Source: CAYPHA01 sp964410215
GTDB lineage: Bacteria; Calditrichota; Calditrichia; Calditrichales; CAYPHA01
Direction: 5' to 3'
Length of the DNA stretch: 64,000 nucleotides
Assembly: GCA_964410215.1 (NCBI GenBank)
Contig: CAYPHA010000016.1
Coordinates: 1-64,000 of the forward strand
Shown in pieces: positions 51,601 through 60,260 of this stretch (positions within the stretch are counted from its first letter, which is position 1; each line of letters begins with the position of its first letter). The position numbers were made by a program, and so were the translations under genes. Under the pieces are notes generated by a model. That model had not been told where the DNA came from. It saw only the letters and a list, made by a program, of their open reading frames with translations, and searched no databases.

Positions 51601-53675
51601 CGGTAATCCTTGTAGTCATATGAAGCATCCCCGGTGAGGACCACATATTTTAACGGCACGTCCTGGCGCCAGTTGCGGTAGGCATAGCGCAGAAAATCCT
51701 TAATCGCGACGGGTGATTTGATGCCGTAATTGAACAAATCATATATATGTTCCGTTGTAACGATTTCAACCGTATATCCGGCCATTTCTTTAAGCGTTCG
51801 CAGTTCTTCCGATGTCGCCTTCAACTGCTCGTGTGTAATGATCAGATAATCGGCTGCGTTGGACGGATCAAGCAATGTCAGATCAGGGTTATCCGCTTTC
51901 CAGGGACTGTAAGGGGTAATGGACAATACTTTCTTTTTAGCGGATTCGGTTAGTGCCACATATTCCACGGTTGGATCAATAATTTCATCCTGAATAGTCA
52001 CTTTGTAGGAAGCGATGCGTTTCTGCTCATTCTGAACATATTCGATAGTGGCATTGATGACCTTGGAAATACCGAGTTTATAGACCTGGACATCGGAAGA
52101 AGTAAATCCCTCCACCTCGAATTGTATGACTTTATCGGTAGGGAAACCTTCCTGCAGGCGGAACTTGATAAAATCTTCATGGGCCCAGTATTCACGCTGA
52201 TAAGTAACATCAAACCAATTCAGAAGGACGACATCCGTGACGCCAACCTGATCCATCTGCAGGAGCAACTGGTTGTTACCGTTCTGCAAATTCGATTGGG
52301 CAATACCGGTACCGCCGAAATTATTGATTTCCGCGTATTGTTGATCGCGCCACTGGTCTTCAGGCAGGATTTCACCGACTTTCTGATCATTCAGCCAGAG
52401 GGAAACCTGGTGCCCCTCGAGCGGATTACTTTCTGAATAGTAGGATGATCCCCGCATCATGGCCCGGACATAAACCTGCGTGCCGTAATCGACCGGGTAG
52501 GGCAGGTAAAAATCGTATGTTTTACTGCCGACAGCACTTATGCCCTTATCAAAATACCAGTGGTCCATCTCGTAAGACGGCCGGTGCAGCTTATCCTCCG
52601 CCCGGCTGAGTACGACATAGGCATCATCCTTTTCGAAATGCAGGGTTTCTTTAAAAGAATAGGGACGTCTGTAAGTGCCCGGCTGGGTCATACGGATGCC
52701 ACCGCTCTCTTCCACAATCCTTTCACCGTTAGAGGTGCCCACAGCAAGCCAGTAGGTATTTTTATCGGAAAACGGATCCGTGTATACATCCGGAAAACGG
52801 TCGATGTATGTTTTCTCGTTTTTCACTCCCCAGAATTCGATGTAATCCCCGGAATCAAAACTTCCGTCTTCACTGCCTTTTAGATAAACAGGAATTTCCT
52901 TCCCTTTGTTAAACAGGCGCAGTTTTTTGGGATCGATCTCATCTACCGGGAATTCAGCCTCCTGTAATTCTTCATAGGTTACCTTGTACAGGCCGGTTTC
53001 CTCAACGATCAGTTTAAAGGGATCATCCATCTCCAGGGGAATCCTGTGAACAGAAAAAGATACATCCGATGCCTGTTTCGTAACCGACAGACTCAGGTTC
53101 TCGTCCAGCAGTGCCGGTGCCACGGAAGCGGAAAGCGTCGCGGACGGCATGGGGGATCTCCCTTTATCTGTTTGAACACTGCGTATTTCCAGGGAAACCG
53201 ATTCCAGGTACGATATTCGATCTTTTTCCGGACCGGTGCGTATCGGCCGGATGCGCAGGGCGTGCATATGTACATCACGATAAAGACCCAGGTATTCGAG
53301 CTCAACCAGCTCGGCCTGTTTTCCTGTCTCCTTCCGGTGCAGGTATCCCGGTTTGATAATGTCTTTAAAGACGCTGTTCGACACAATGATCGTTGCCTTA
53401 TCCGACGCCAGCGGGACCAGGCGGGATATGACAGGCACCAGGGCACCTGTTTCCGACGTTACGAAACCAGATTGTTCATACATGGCAACCAGGCCGTGTT
53501 CACGCATCTGCCATTCCGGTTCATCGAGCGTAATATTCAGGTTGACAACCGCATCCGACTGTCTCACAACCTGTGTTTTCAATCCGGAGGGTCTGGATAC
53601 GAGCATACCAGCCAGTAATAAAACCAGTACCGGACCATAAAAAAGATATTTACCAGATGCGTTCGGGGATATCAT
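48684..53675 (-). CDS. porU: Type IX secretion sortase PorU (C25 gingipain-like peptidase)
   Basis: PorU removes the C-terminal signal of type IX cargo and attaches cargo to the surface. The 1663-residue protein has a signal segment near the N-terminus, a large beta-rich N-terminal region, and a C25 cysteine protease core. Catalytic His849 lies in FLGHGGGG and Cys883 in MTCFTGAF, 34 residues apart as in gingipains. Ig-like modules follow, and the C-terminus (YPNPFQDQTIISYF, then ANGVYFAVIKGSY) resembles a FlgD-type or type A sorting domain. It is longer than Porphyromonas PorU (about 1160 residues). It heads an operon with a PorV/PorQ-type, an FN3 and an SLBB protein. Confidence 0.88.
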   Translation of the reverse strand: MISPNASGKYLFYGPVLVLLLAGMLVSRPSGLKTQVVRQSDAVVNLNITLDEPEWQMREHGLVAMYEQSGFVTSETGALVPVISRLVPLASDKATIIVSNSVFKDIIKPGYLHRKETGKQAELVELEYLGLYRDVHMHALRIRPIRTGPEKDRISYLESVSLEIRSVQTDKGRSPMPSATLSASVAPALLDENLSLSVTKQASDVSFSVHRIPLEMDDPFKLIVEETGLYKVTYEELQEAEFPVDEIDPKKLRLFNKGKEIPVYLKGSEDGSFDSGDYIEFWGVKNEKTYIDRFPDVYTDPFSDKNTYWLAVGTSNGERIVEESGGIRMTQPGTYRRPYSFKETLHFEKDDAYVVLSRAEDKLHRPSYEMDHWYFDKGISAVGSKTYDFYLPYPVDYGTQVYVRAMMRGSSYYSESNPLEGHQVSLWLNDQKVGEILPEDQWRDQQYAEINNFGGTGIAQSNLQNGNNQLLLQMDQVGVTDVVLLNWFDVTYQREYWAHEDFIKFRLQEGFPTDKVIQFEVEGFTSSDVQVYKLGISKVINATIEYVQNEQKRIASYKVTIQDEIIDPTVEYVALTESAKKKVLSITPYSPWKADNPDLTLLDPSNAADYLIITHEQLKATSEELRTLKEMAGYTVEIVTTEHIYDLFNYGIKSPVAIKDFLRYAYRNWRQDVPLKYVVLTGDASYDYKDYRNNGADLVPTMMFETYFYGAAASDYWYALISGDDLIPDLTVSRIPARTNQQLLDYIAKVEQYQSNPPAGQWRNSALFISGNDDPAKSGNLENITGEPVFRAQSLRLINMKLPENMFAHRLNTVRDENYPGGFDPEFGGKTDLIDYFNDGLSFINFLGHGGGGIWADVNLLDLNDVERLNNEEKYPFVASMTCFTGAFENPGKDGLAERLVMTGEKGAIAVLASSGLGWMQNDYTIEWGLFDYLWKDQLTFGEAVDLMKIFYMMNPVYITEEKSFFTWGYTSLVPSMVAQYNLLGDPALVMQRPVSDVTVTISDETPFPGETVTVSLPDNYAGFSGTIEISDVKNRKIASAPVTAGEGPEFQFTVPDSAENLTYYIKAYISDEQTDAAGSAQLSITRSLIKEIKVIPAKPLVNQPVDIEIVAKSNAGIKEMRCLNFRNFNTTRTLGYEIPMAKVADTLFQSVNPLPGFDTGGLKYFDIMVTTENDSIYYFRWKELEIDDPRPDLAIDAESVRYTGDNQLNLEFSILNDTGHTLNDLSVVCVETDTGSSEQVIYNNTIELLEKEEHTVVFALPVSPVKPHRTYKIALDEENSIEEKDEGNNALTVTLATDRVLIDHKTGTTLDGSGNDTLDIREIWSLHIPEEGVSGTTVLQFDAKDIQQNLERGKQQDLRFIPVQNQFDTTAISLDLRNSSVTFTKPALLSVKVDRSKYNAETLNAMSFFIYDSYLGLWVAVPSAWSSDRLEASISSEGLFGVFSFRDDDYPTIEITANGRPLIQDMLVTSSPALAFLLQDANGINLTGSFNLRIDGEELPADEMSYPDSIRNPSTISILTTPRLEPGEHTLDVQVRDISGNLAEQSLVFSVSGEFDIRVFGNYPNPFQDQTIISYFINSTQPIDDFSIKIYTTSGRLIRSEPLLLDESITDDLITAANYHELIWDGTDDDGNEVANGVYFAVIKGSYKGKTVETTIKMAKLK

Positions 53676-53714
53676 ACATGACTCATAAAATTAATGGTAT
53701 TAAAGGAGATGTAT

Positions 53715-53752
53715 AAAAAATCATCCGGTGCCCCTGAGACACCGGATGATTT
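53715..53752 (-). terminator. Rho-independent terminator of the large type IX cargo gene
   Basis: TCATCCGGTG (53721-53730) pairs with CACCGGATGA (53740-53749), extended by A-T pairs, around loop CCCCTGAGA. On the minus strand a T6 tract follows. It lies about 60 bases after the stop of the gene at 53811 and about 45 before porU. Confidence 0.88.
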
Positions 53753-53810
53753 ATTAAAACGTTTATAGAAGTAAAGGTTCGGGGTATATCCTGTATTCAA
53801 AGAATTCAAA

Positions 53811-56800
53811 CTATTTTAATAGAACCATTTTACCGATTTTCGAGAACTTACCGGCCTTGAAGTGGTAGACGTACATGCCACTTGCAACACGTGCGCTGAA
53901 GCGGTCTGTTGCATCCCACTGTACGACATATTCACCGGCCTGATAGCTCTTATTCTGTACCAGGTTTTTAACCAGTTTTCCGGTAAGATCATAAATCGCT
54001 ACGCTTACCTGACTTGCTTCCGGCAACTGGAATTTCAGGTTCGTCGTCGGGTTAAACGGATTCGGATAATTATTAAAGAGCACAAATTCCTCGGGTACAG
54101 GAACCAGCACGTCGACCATTTCTTCCACTTCAACGACGCCATTGAGGCTGACGGACTCCAGTTTGTAGGAGTAGGTTTCGCCTGCAACGACTTTTTTATC
54201 GACAAAGCTGTAGGATGATTCTTCCGAAGAATTACCCTGACCGCTGATCATGGTTTCATTGACCTGTTCCCATTCCCCTTCTTCACCGGCTGCACGCAGA
54301 ATATTGAAACCAAGGTTTTCGATTTCGGATGACGTAACCCAGCTCAGGGTGACATCACCGAAATTACCAACAGCTTCAAAGGATGCCAATTCAACCGGCA
54401 GCGAGTTGTCGCCGATTTCCGAACCGAACGTGAAATAGATGTCCGCTCCCGTTCCAAAGTTGGTCATACCACCGGCGGTCAGATACCCGTTTCCACTGCC
54501 CAGGTCGGTTGCCGAGCCGCCCTGATCCGTCCACTCAGTTTCCGACGCATCCCATTGCGCCAGACGGAGATCATTGACGTCACCATCGACACCGTCACTT
54601 TCATCTTCCCAGTAAATACGCACATTTGCATTCACTGCCGCACTGCGTTCCAGGCTCCAGTATTGATTAGTTGAGATATTATTCAAGCCATTCAATGTTG
54701 CACCGACGGCTGTATAGGGATCCTCACTATAAAATTCCGCCGTATAAGTAACACTGGTTACGGCATTCGGTTCTATACGTAACCTGCGCCAGCGGCCCTG
54801 ATCACCAACCGGAAAAGTAAAGGTTTCTGTTGAAGCTGAAACCTTGGCAACCGGTCCGTCGACAAAACTCGCGCTGCTTCCATCGGACACATTACCATCG
54901 GATACGGAAGCCGCGAAGGTCAACAGATTTGCCGAAGTGGTGACAATATTTCCACTCGTCAGAGTTAATCCGCGGTTCACCGTAACCGGTGCATCGAGCG
55001 TGAGAACACCGCTGCTCTTATCGACCTCCAGGTCATAAATGGTGAAAGCGGTGCTGCTGTTATCGGTAATCGTTTGCGCGCCCGCACTGGCAAAAGTTAC
55101 TTCGCCGGCCGATCCGGATACGGACCCGGAACCGGATATCTGCAGATCGCTGCCCGTAAAGGTCGTATTGGTCGACGGCGTAAACACACCGGCGGACACA
55201 TCGATATTATCCTGGAAGTTAACCGCCTGAGAACCGAAGGTAGCCGTATTCGCCGGAGAAAACGTACTGGCGAAGGTAATGGCACCGGATCCGTTTGCCG
55301 TCAGGGTTCCACCTCCGGAATAAGCCTCATTAAAGGTAACCGTATTACCATTGGCCAGGGTCACACTACCACCGGCATTGTTATTAAAGGTGGCTAAACT
55401 GGCCGCGCCGCTACCGGAATTAACGATAAAGCTGCCTGTATTGGTAACGCCACCCGAAATTGTGAGCGGTCCCTGGTCGATCTGAAACGATCCGCTGCTC
55501 GTAAGCGCGTTAAACTGCACACCACCGGAACCATTCACGAGCATGGATCCACTGTTTGTAACCGCACCGCCTGAAAGATCGGACAGGGCCGAACCGTTAA
55601 GATTGAGGCTACCACCATTATTCAACGAGGTGCCTTGTGCAAGAGAACCACTTCCGGAAACGGTTACGGTACCCGCTCCTACGGATAAAGAGGTGGTGGT
55701 TGTCAATGCACCATTCGTCACGGTCAGGGTACCGCTGCCGGCACTTTTATTCAGGAGACCGGTAATCGTCAAATCGCCGGTTATACTCACATTTCCGTCA
55801 GCGGTCATGGAAAAATTTGCGCTGGCGACATTGCCCGTAACATTATGTGTTCCGCTGGCGTGCTCAACAACGAGCTGTCCGTAAGTGACCGGTTTTAAGG
55901 CGCCTGAATTCGTACTGGCAATGGTCGTTAATGACGTCGCGCCAAACGTCATCGTTCCGTAATTTGAGAAACCACTACCCGTGTTCAGCGTATATCCGGA
56001 GCCGCCGGCAAAATCCACATTACCACCGCCGGACATGGTAACGGCAGCACCCGTAGGTCCGTCGACCTCAAGAGATCCTGAAGCGGCGACCGTAAACACA
56101 TCACCGGTTCCGGATACGGTCAGTCCCCCGCCTGTAATCTGTAGTCCAATCGGATTACCGCCATCCGGATCAATGGAGAGCTCGCCGATACTTTCGGTCG
56201 TGCTTAAAGTGATGACATAGGTTGGCGAAACAAATGTATGGTCAAGAATGACAATATCACCGGGGCTGGGTTTAACATCATCCGTCCAGTTGTCATCGTC
56301 TTCCCAATTCAGGGTAGAAGCTCCACCATCAAAATATTTCGTAGCCTGCGTCACGGCAAAAGTAAAAATTGTATTGGTTGCAAAATCCGTAATGCCCGTA
56401 TGCGACACATCCGTGCCGGAAAGGCTTCCATAGGTACCGGCAACGGCATAATTATCACCATCCGCGTCCGGACCCTGAATAATGCGTACATTCGCCGGTG
56501 CAGCGACAGAATAGCCGTTATAGTCCAGAACAAGGGCTGCGCTGGTATAGGTCGTAGTGGCAACCTCTTCTATCGTCCAGTAGCGACTGTCATAGGAATC
56601 GGTGAAACCGGTAGGCGGATCGTTCGACGATATCGGATCGCTGTTGGTCATCTCCGCCTCGATCGTTTCCGTTCCGGATACGATACCCGTAAACTGCAAG
56701 CGAACCGGCCTGTAGTTGGTACCGTCACCAACCGGGATATCATAGGTTGTAACAGATGTATTTCCCGGGAAATCGGTCGTGTACGCTCTCCGGGCCGGAC

Positions 56801-59087
56801 CGTTGATATGGGACCCGGAACTGGCTGATACAGTGGTACCGGCAGCCAGAGTAAGGACATTTGCGGACGTTGTATTGATATCACCGTTGGTCAGTGTCAG
56901 AGTAAACCCGTCACCACCTATGGTAATAGCACCGCCGGCAACGACCGCACCGCCGGATTTATTGACCGTCAGATCAAAGGCGTCACCCGACACGCCGGCT
57001 GGAAGGGTTTCGTTTCCGGTATTGGCATTGAAAACCAGTTCGCCTGACAAATCATACGCGGCAAAACCGGTTATGGCCGTAGCGGCTGATGTACCGGCGG
57101 CATTCGCTGTCCGCAGCACACCGTTTGCCTCTACAGTAAGGCCGTTCGATCCGCTGAGCGTAAGAGCATTGCCGCCCAGGCTCAGACGCCCGCTCGTAAC
57201 GGTCAGACCCGAGCCATTCTGGAGTGTAATGGCGCCACCCAGTGTTACTTCGGAGGTAGCCGTTACGTTGTTTACCGTCACATGACCGTATGTCCCGGTA
57301 GGTATGGTTTCGGCAGTATTGCCTGTAAATGCAATTGTACTTGTCGCGGCGAGCGTATAGTTATCAAATCCGGAGATATTTTTTCCGCCGGTTTCAAATG
57401 TCCCTCCGGCATCGATCTGCATGTTATGATTAAACGTTCCGTTGATAAGCGACAAATTAGCGGCAGCCACATCAAAGGAGAGGGTTCCGTTCTGTATATA
57501 AAGCAGACTGGTACCTGAACTGGCATCCAGACGAAGGGTTGCACCGGCGATAATCGACGCGGTTCCGCCCGTCTTGTTGACCGTCAGATTCTGAACTGTA
57601 AAGGTATTACTGACATCGATCAACTGATCTTCGGTATCGATCAACTGCAACTCACCACTGTTTTGAACACCGTAATCACCGCTCCCGCCGACGATATCGC
57701 CGCGCACCTGCAGGATATCATCATGTCGCAGGGTCGCGTTAAAGGTGATATCACCGTCGTCCGCATCACCGCCATCGGGACCGACGGCCAGTGTCTGCCC
57801 GGTATAATTCGTAACCAGTTCCGCACCGGCATTCTGAATTGTAACATTGGCAGGGGTTACTGTTGTCGACCATTCATCGCCAACGGCATATTCAGAAGCA
57901 GAGTTATAGATCAGGGTTGATCCGGTGCCATAAGCAAGGCTCCCGCCATTCAGATCAAAGGTACCATCCTGTATTTCCAAAGTACCGCTGCTGTTAATAG
58001 TCAATGTACCGCTGTCCAGTTCCAGCTCTCCGCCACCGTCAATAACCAGGCGATCTATCTGATGGTCTCCTGTATAATTAACCAGGGCCGTAGAATTAAG
58101 CTCAACTGTTGAGGGCTCATTTTCCGTTGGCCACTCGCTGCCAATCGAATAGGTAGAAGATGTACCATACTGCAGCGTCGAACTCGCACCGTAGGCGAGG
58201 GTCGTACCTGTGCCGCTTCCATCGGAAACAGTCAGTGCAGAGTTACCATCAATTAGAAATGTACCATTCACTGTATAGGTAATGGAACCCGTTCCGGTAT
58301 TTGTCAGTGTCAGGGACACCCCGTCACTCGTGGTCTGGCTGTATGTCAGATTATTAAATGTAATATCCAGGTCAGCTGAGTTCACATCGCTGTCAAAAGC
58401 CTGTGAGTCGAAAATAAAAGTGCTGTTATCAGCATCAAATGTACCGTCACTTATAATAAAATCCCGACGAACGGTCACCTGGCTGCTCTGAGCGTCAAAG
58501 GTTCCGCCGGACCCGCTTATTGTCAGGTCCCTGTTTGTCTGGATAGAGGCCGCATCCACCAGAAGCGAACCGCCTGTTTTCGAACAGGTCAGAAAGCCGA
58601 ACGTTGTTGCCGTAGTGATGGACTGATCTCCGGCTGTGCCGTCAAAATCAACCGTGCTGGTCGAAGGGGAAAATGTTGTAACCCCCCAGTCGCCTTCGAG
58701 TTGTATCGTAGCGGCACCGGAACATGTAAGCGTAGCGACACCCACATCTCCCGTAGCATCCAGAGTACCGGTACTCATAGTGATAGTACCCGAACCGGTT
58801 ACATCACCTGATACCGTCAGTGTCTGTGCTCCGATATCAACCGACCCACCGGCATCGGTAAGCGTCAGGCTGGTAATCGAATTCGAAAAACCGGCATCTA
58901 CTGTAGTCGAGAAATTACCGATTGAGACAGCTATTCCATTCGGAACCGCATCATCATCCCAGTTTGCTGCAGTGCTCCAATTATCATCTCCACCACCACC
59001 ATCCCAGACTCCTTGGGCCTGAGCAATGCCGGCAGTAAACAACAAGAGAAACGTACTCAGAACCAAACCCTTAACTATCGCTTTCAT
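53811..59087 (-). CDS. Large repetitive surface protein with type IX sorting domain
   Basis: This 1758-residue protein has a signal peptide ending near AQAQG and a low-complexity beta-strand body rich in Thr, Ser, Gly and Asn. Recurring units include WDGGGGDDNW (start) and FDGGASTLNWEDDDNW (about residue 920). LAYGxxSTLxYxxxSxYxxGxEW occurs twice (near 320 and 390), and a segment GPxxK/R...FPVGD near a TTSANxLT motif also occurs twice. Near residue 1595 lies a fibronectin-like segment (SFEAVGNFGDVTLSW). The end (NNYPNPFNPTTNLKFQL, then ASGMYVYHFKAGKFSK) is a classical type A sorting domain. It would be exported by the type IX system. Confidence 0.87.
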   Translation of the reverse strand: MKAIVKGLVLSTFLLLFTAGIAQAQGVWDGGGGDDNWSTAANWDDDAVPNGIAVSIGNFSTTVDAGFSNSITSLTLTDAGGSVDIGAQTLTVSGDVTGSGTITMSTGTLDATGDVGVATLTCSGAATIQLEGDWGVTTFSPSTSTVDFDGTAGDQSITTATTFGFLTCSKTGGSLLVDAASIQTNRDLTISGSGGTFDAQSSQVTVRRDFIISDGTFDADNSTFIFDSQAFDSDVNSADLDITFNNLTYSQTTSDGVSLTLTNTGTGSITYTVNGTFLIDGNSALTVSDGSGTGTTLAYGASSTLQYGTSSTYSIGSEWPTENEPSTVELNSTALVNYTGDHQIDRLVIDGGGELELDSGTLTINSSGTLEIQDGTFDLNGGSLAYGTGSTLIYNSASEYAVGDEWSTTVTPANVTIQNAGAELVTNYTGQTLAVGPDGGDADDGDITFNATLRHDDILQVRGDIVGGSGDYGVQNSGELQLIDTEDQLIDVSNTFTVQNLTVNKTGGTASIIAGATLRLDASSGTSLLYIQNGTLSFDVAAANLSLINGTFNHNMQIDAGGTFETGGKNISGFDNYTLAATSTIAFTGNTAETIPTGTYGHVTVNNVTATSEVTLGGAITLQNGSGLTVTSGRLSLGGNALTLSGSNGLTVEANGVLRTANAAGTSAATAITGFAAYDLSGELVFNANTGNETLPAGVSGDAFDLTVNKSGGAVVAGGAITIGGDGFTLTLTNGDINTTSANVLTLAAGTTVSASSGSHINGPARRAYTTDFPGNTSVTTYDIPVGDGTNYRPVRLQFTGIVSGTETIEAEMTNSDPISSNDPPTGFTDSYDSRYWTIEEVATTTYTSAALVLDYNGYSVAAPANVRIIQGPDADGDNYAVAGTYGSLSGTDVSHTGITDFATNTIFTFAVTQATKYFDGGASTLNWEDDDNWTDDVKPSPGDIVILDHTFVSPTYVITLSTTESIGELSIDPDGGNPIGLQITGGGLTVSGTGDVFTVAASGSLEVDGPTGAAVTMSGGGNVDFAGGSGYTLNTGSGFSNYGTMTFGATSLTTIASTNSGALKPVTYGQLVVEHASGTHNVTGNVASANFSMTADGNVSITGDLTITGLLNKSAGSGTLTVTNGALTTTTSLSVGAGTVTVSGSGSLAQGTSLNNGGSLNLNGSALSDLSGGAVTNSGSMLVNGSGGVQFNALTSSGSFQIDQGPLTISGGVTNTGSFIVNSGSGAASLATFNNNAGGSVTLANGNTVTFNEAYSGGGTLTANGSGAITFASTFSPANTATFGSQAVNFQDNIDVSAGVFTPSTNTTFTGSDLQISGSGSVSGSAGEVTFASAGAQTITDNSSTAFTIYDLEVDKSSGVLTLDAPVTVNRGLTLTSGNIVTTSANLLTFAASVSDGNVSDGSSASFVDGPVAKVSASTETFTFPVGDQGRWRRLRIEPNAVTSVTYTAEFYSEDPYTAVGATLNGLNNISTNQYWSLERSAAVNANVRIYWEDESDGVDGDVNDLRLAQWDASETEWTDQGGSATDLGSGNGYLTAGGMTNFGTGADIYFTFGSEIGDNSLPVELASFEAVGNFGDVTLSWVTSSEIENLGFNILRAAGEEGEWEQVNETMISGQGNSSEESSYSFVDKKVVAGETYSYKLESVSLNGVVEVEEMVDVLVPVPEEFVLFNNYPNPFNPTTNLKFQLPEASQVSVAIYDLTGKLVKNLVQNKSYQAGEYVVQWDATDRFSARVASGMYVYHFKAGKFSKIGKMVLLK

Positions 59088-59100
59088 AGGGCCTCCCTAT
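59086..59100 (-). promoter_or_regulatory. Ribosome site of the 5.3-kb gene inside a perfect palindrome
   Basis: On the minus strand the start region reads ATAGGG AGG CCCTAT followed by G AAA GCG. The GGGAGG Shine-Dalgarno site and the first two bases of the ATG lie within a 6-bp stem with a 3-base loop. If this hairpin forms in the mRNA it would hide the ribosome site. Regulation is inference. Confidence 0.55.
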
Positions 59101-59269
59101 TTGACACCAATATTTTCATTTTCTTATTTCGTATTTTTATACAATTTATCCGCAATCTATAAATCCCTCTAAACTAATGCTAAACACCTAAAAAATCAAC
59201 GTTTTTGAACAGCTTTTTTTCGACTTCCCGGTCGAAAATCCATGAATTTTTCTACCATAGTCTATCATT

Positions 59270-60076
59270 TTATCCTCCTGACACCATGGACAACTTAAAC
59301 GCACCCTTTCCCTGGGGTTGCGGTGAAAAGATTTCAATCAGTTTTTTATGAAGTACTTCTTCGGTTAAACCACGGACGAGTTTGCCGTTTTCGGCATAGG
59401 AAATCATCCCTGTTTCCTCGGAGATGACAATGGTAAACGCATCGGACTGCTCAGATAATCCCAATGCCGCACGATGACGTGTTCCCAGGGCCGGATCGAT
59501 GTCCGGATTCTGGGACAGGGGCAGCAGACACTTGGCCGCAACGGCTATGTCGTTCCTGATAACCAGCGCGCCGTCGTGTAACGGTGAACGGGGATTGAAT
59601 ACCGAATTGATCAGCGGGGCCGAAACCTGGGCTTCCAGAGTGGTTCCGGTTTCCACCACGGATTTGATACTCATATCCCTTAACAGCACCAGCAGTGCGC
59701 CAAAATTTTTCTTGGATAAGGTCAGTGTCGCTTCCATTATATCATCGATGAATTTAAGTTCACCAACCTTGACAAACTTGCGGATCAGTTTGCTCTGACC
59801 CAGATAAATCAGCAGACGACGCAATTCGGGTTGAAATACAATAACAAAAGCAAGCACCCAGACTGTTTTAAGGCTGGACATGATCCAGGAGAGCGCACTC
59901 ATGTGGAAAAGATCACCGAGGATGGAAAAAAACAGAATTAACAGCAACCCGAGAAACATCCGTACCGCAACACTACCCTTTAAAAACTGGTATAGTTTGA
60001 AAATGATGGCGGATACGATCAGAATATCGATTATATCAACTACCGTTATGGGCAAAAAACCTATTTTAAATAACAT
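59270..60076 (-). CDS. cdaA: Diadenylate cyclase CdaA
   Basis: CdaA condenses two ATP into the second messenger cyclic di-AMP. The product (268 residues) has three N-terminal membrane spans (about 8-80), then the DAC domain with DGA at 168-170 and RHR at 200-202, the two catalytic motifs. FQPELRRLL and NFGALLVLLRD are further family blocks. I chose the ATG at 60076; a TTG at 60115 in the same frame would add a non-hydrophobic lead that does not fit CdaA. The gene follows folP by 184 bases, in the common ftsH-folP-cdaA order. In other bacteria c-di-AMP governs potassium and wall homeostasis. Confidence 0.95.
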   Translation of the reverse strand: MLFKIGFLPITVVDIIDILIVSAIIFKLYQFLKGSVAVRMFLGLLLILFFSILGDLFHMSALSWIMSSLKTVWVLAFVIVFQPELRRLLIYLGQSKLIRKFVKVGELKFIDDIMEATLTLSKKNFGALLVLLRDMSIKSVVETGTTLEAQVSAPLINSVFNPRSPLHDGALVIRNDIAVAAKCLLPLSQNPDIDPALGTRHRAALGLSEQSDAFTIVISEETGMISYAENGKLVRGLTEEVLHKKLIEIFSPQPQGKGAFKLSMVSGG

Positions 60077-60144
60077 CGTTTCTTTGCTCTTGAAGGTTTG
60101 TCTGTCCGGACACAATTGATTTTATTATCGTAACACTGTTATAA

Positions 60145-60182
60145 ATCTTTAGTCCCCAGCCTCTAGTTTTTAGTCTTTAGAT
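60145..60182. repeat. Degenerate short tandem repeat in the folP-cdaA gap
   Basis: Variants of (T)TAGTC/CTAGT recur: CTTTAGTC, CTCTAGT, TTTAGTC, TTTAG. The tract is imperfect. The other 145 bases of this gap (60077-60260) are AT-rich without a clear promoter or terminator. Confidence 0.4.
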
Positions 60183-60260
60183 TAAAATTAACAATTTTTG
60201 TTACAAAATATATATTTTTCTATTGTCGCCAATGATGATAATCACATTCATGATACCAGA

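Noticed and set aside
55543..57285. Several plus-strand frames under the large repetitive gene
   Set aside because: They are mirror images of a repetitive Thr/Gly-rich coding region and show no independent features.
59217..59238. TTTTCGAC/GTCGAAAA inverted repeat as terminator of cdaA
   Set aside because: The stem is good, but on the minus strand it is followed by A residues rather than a U-tract; the T-run lies on the wrong side.
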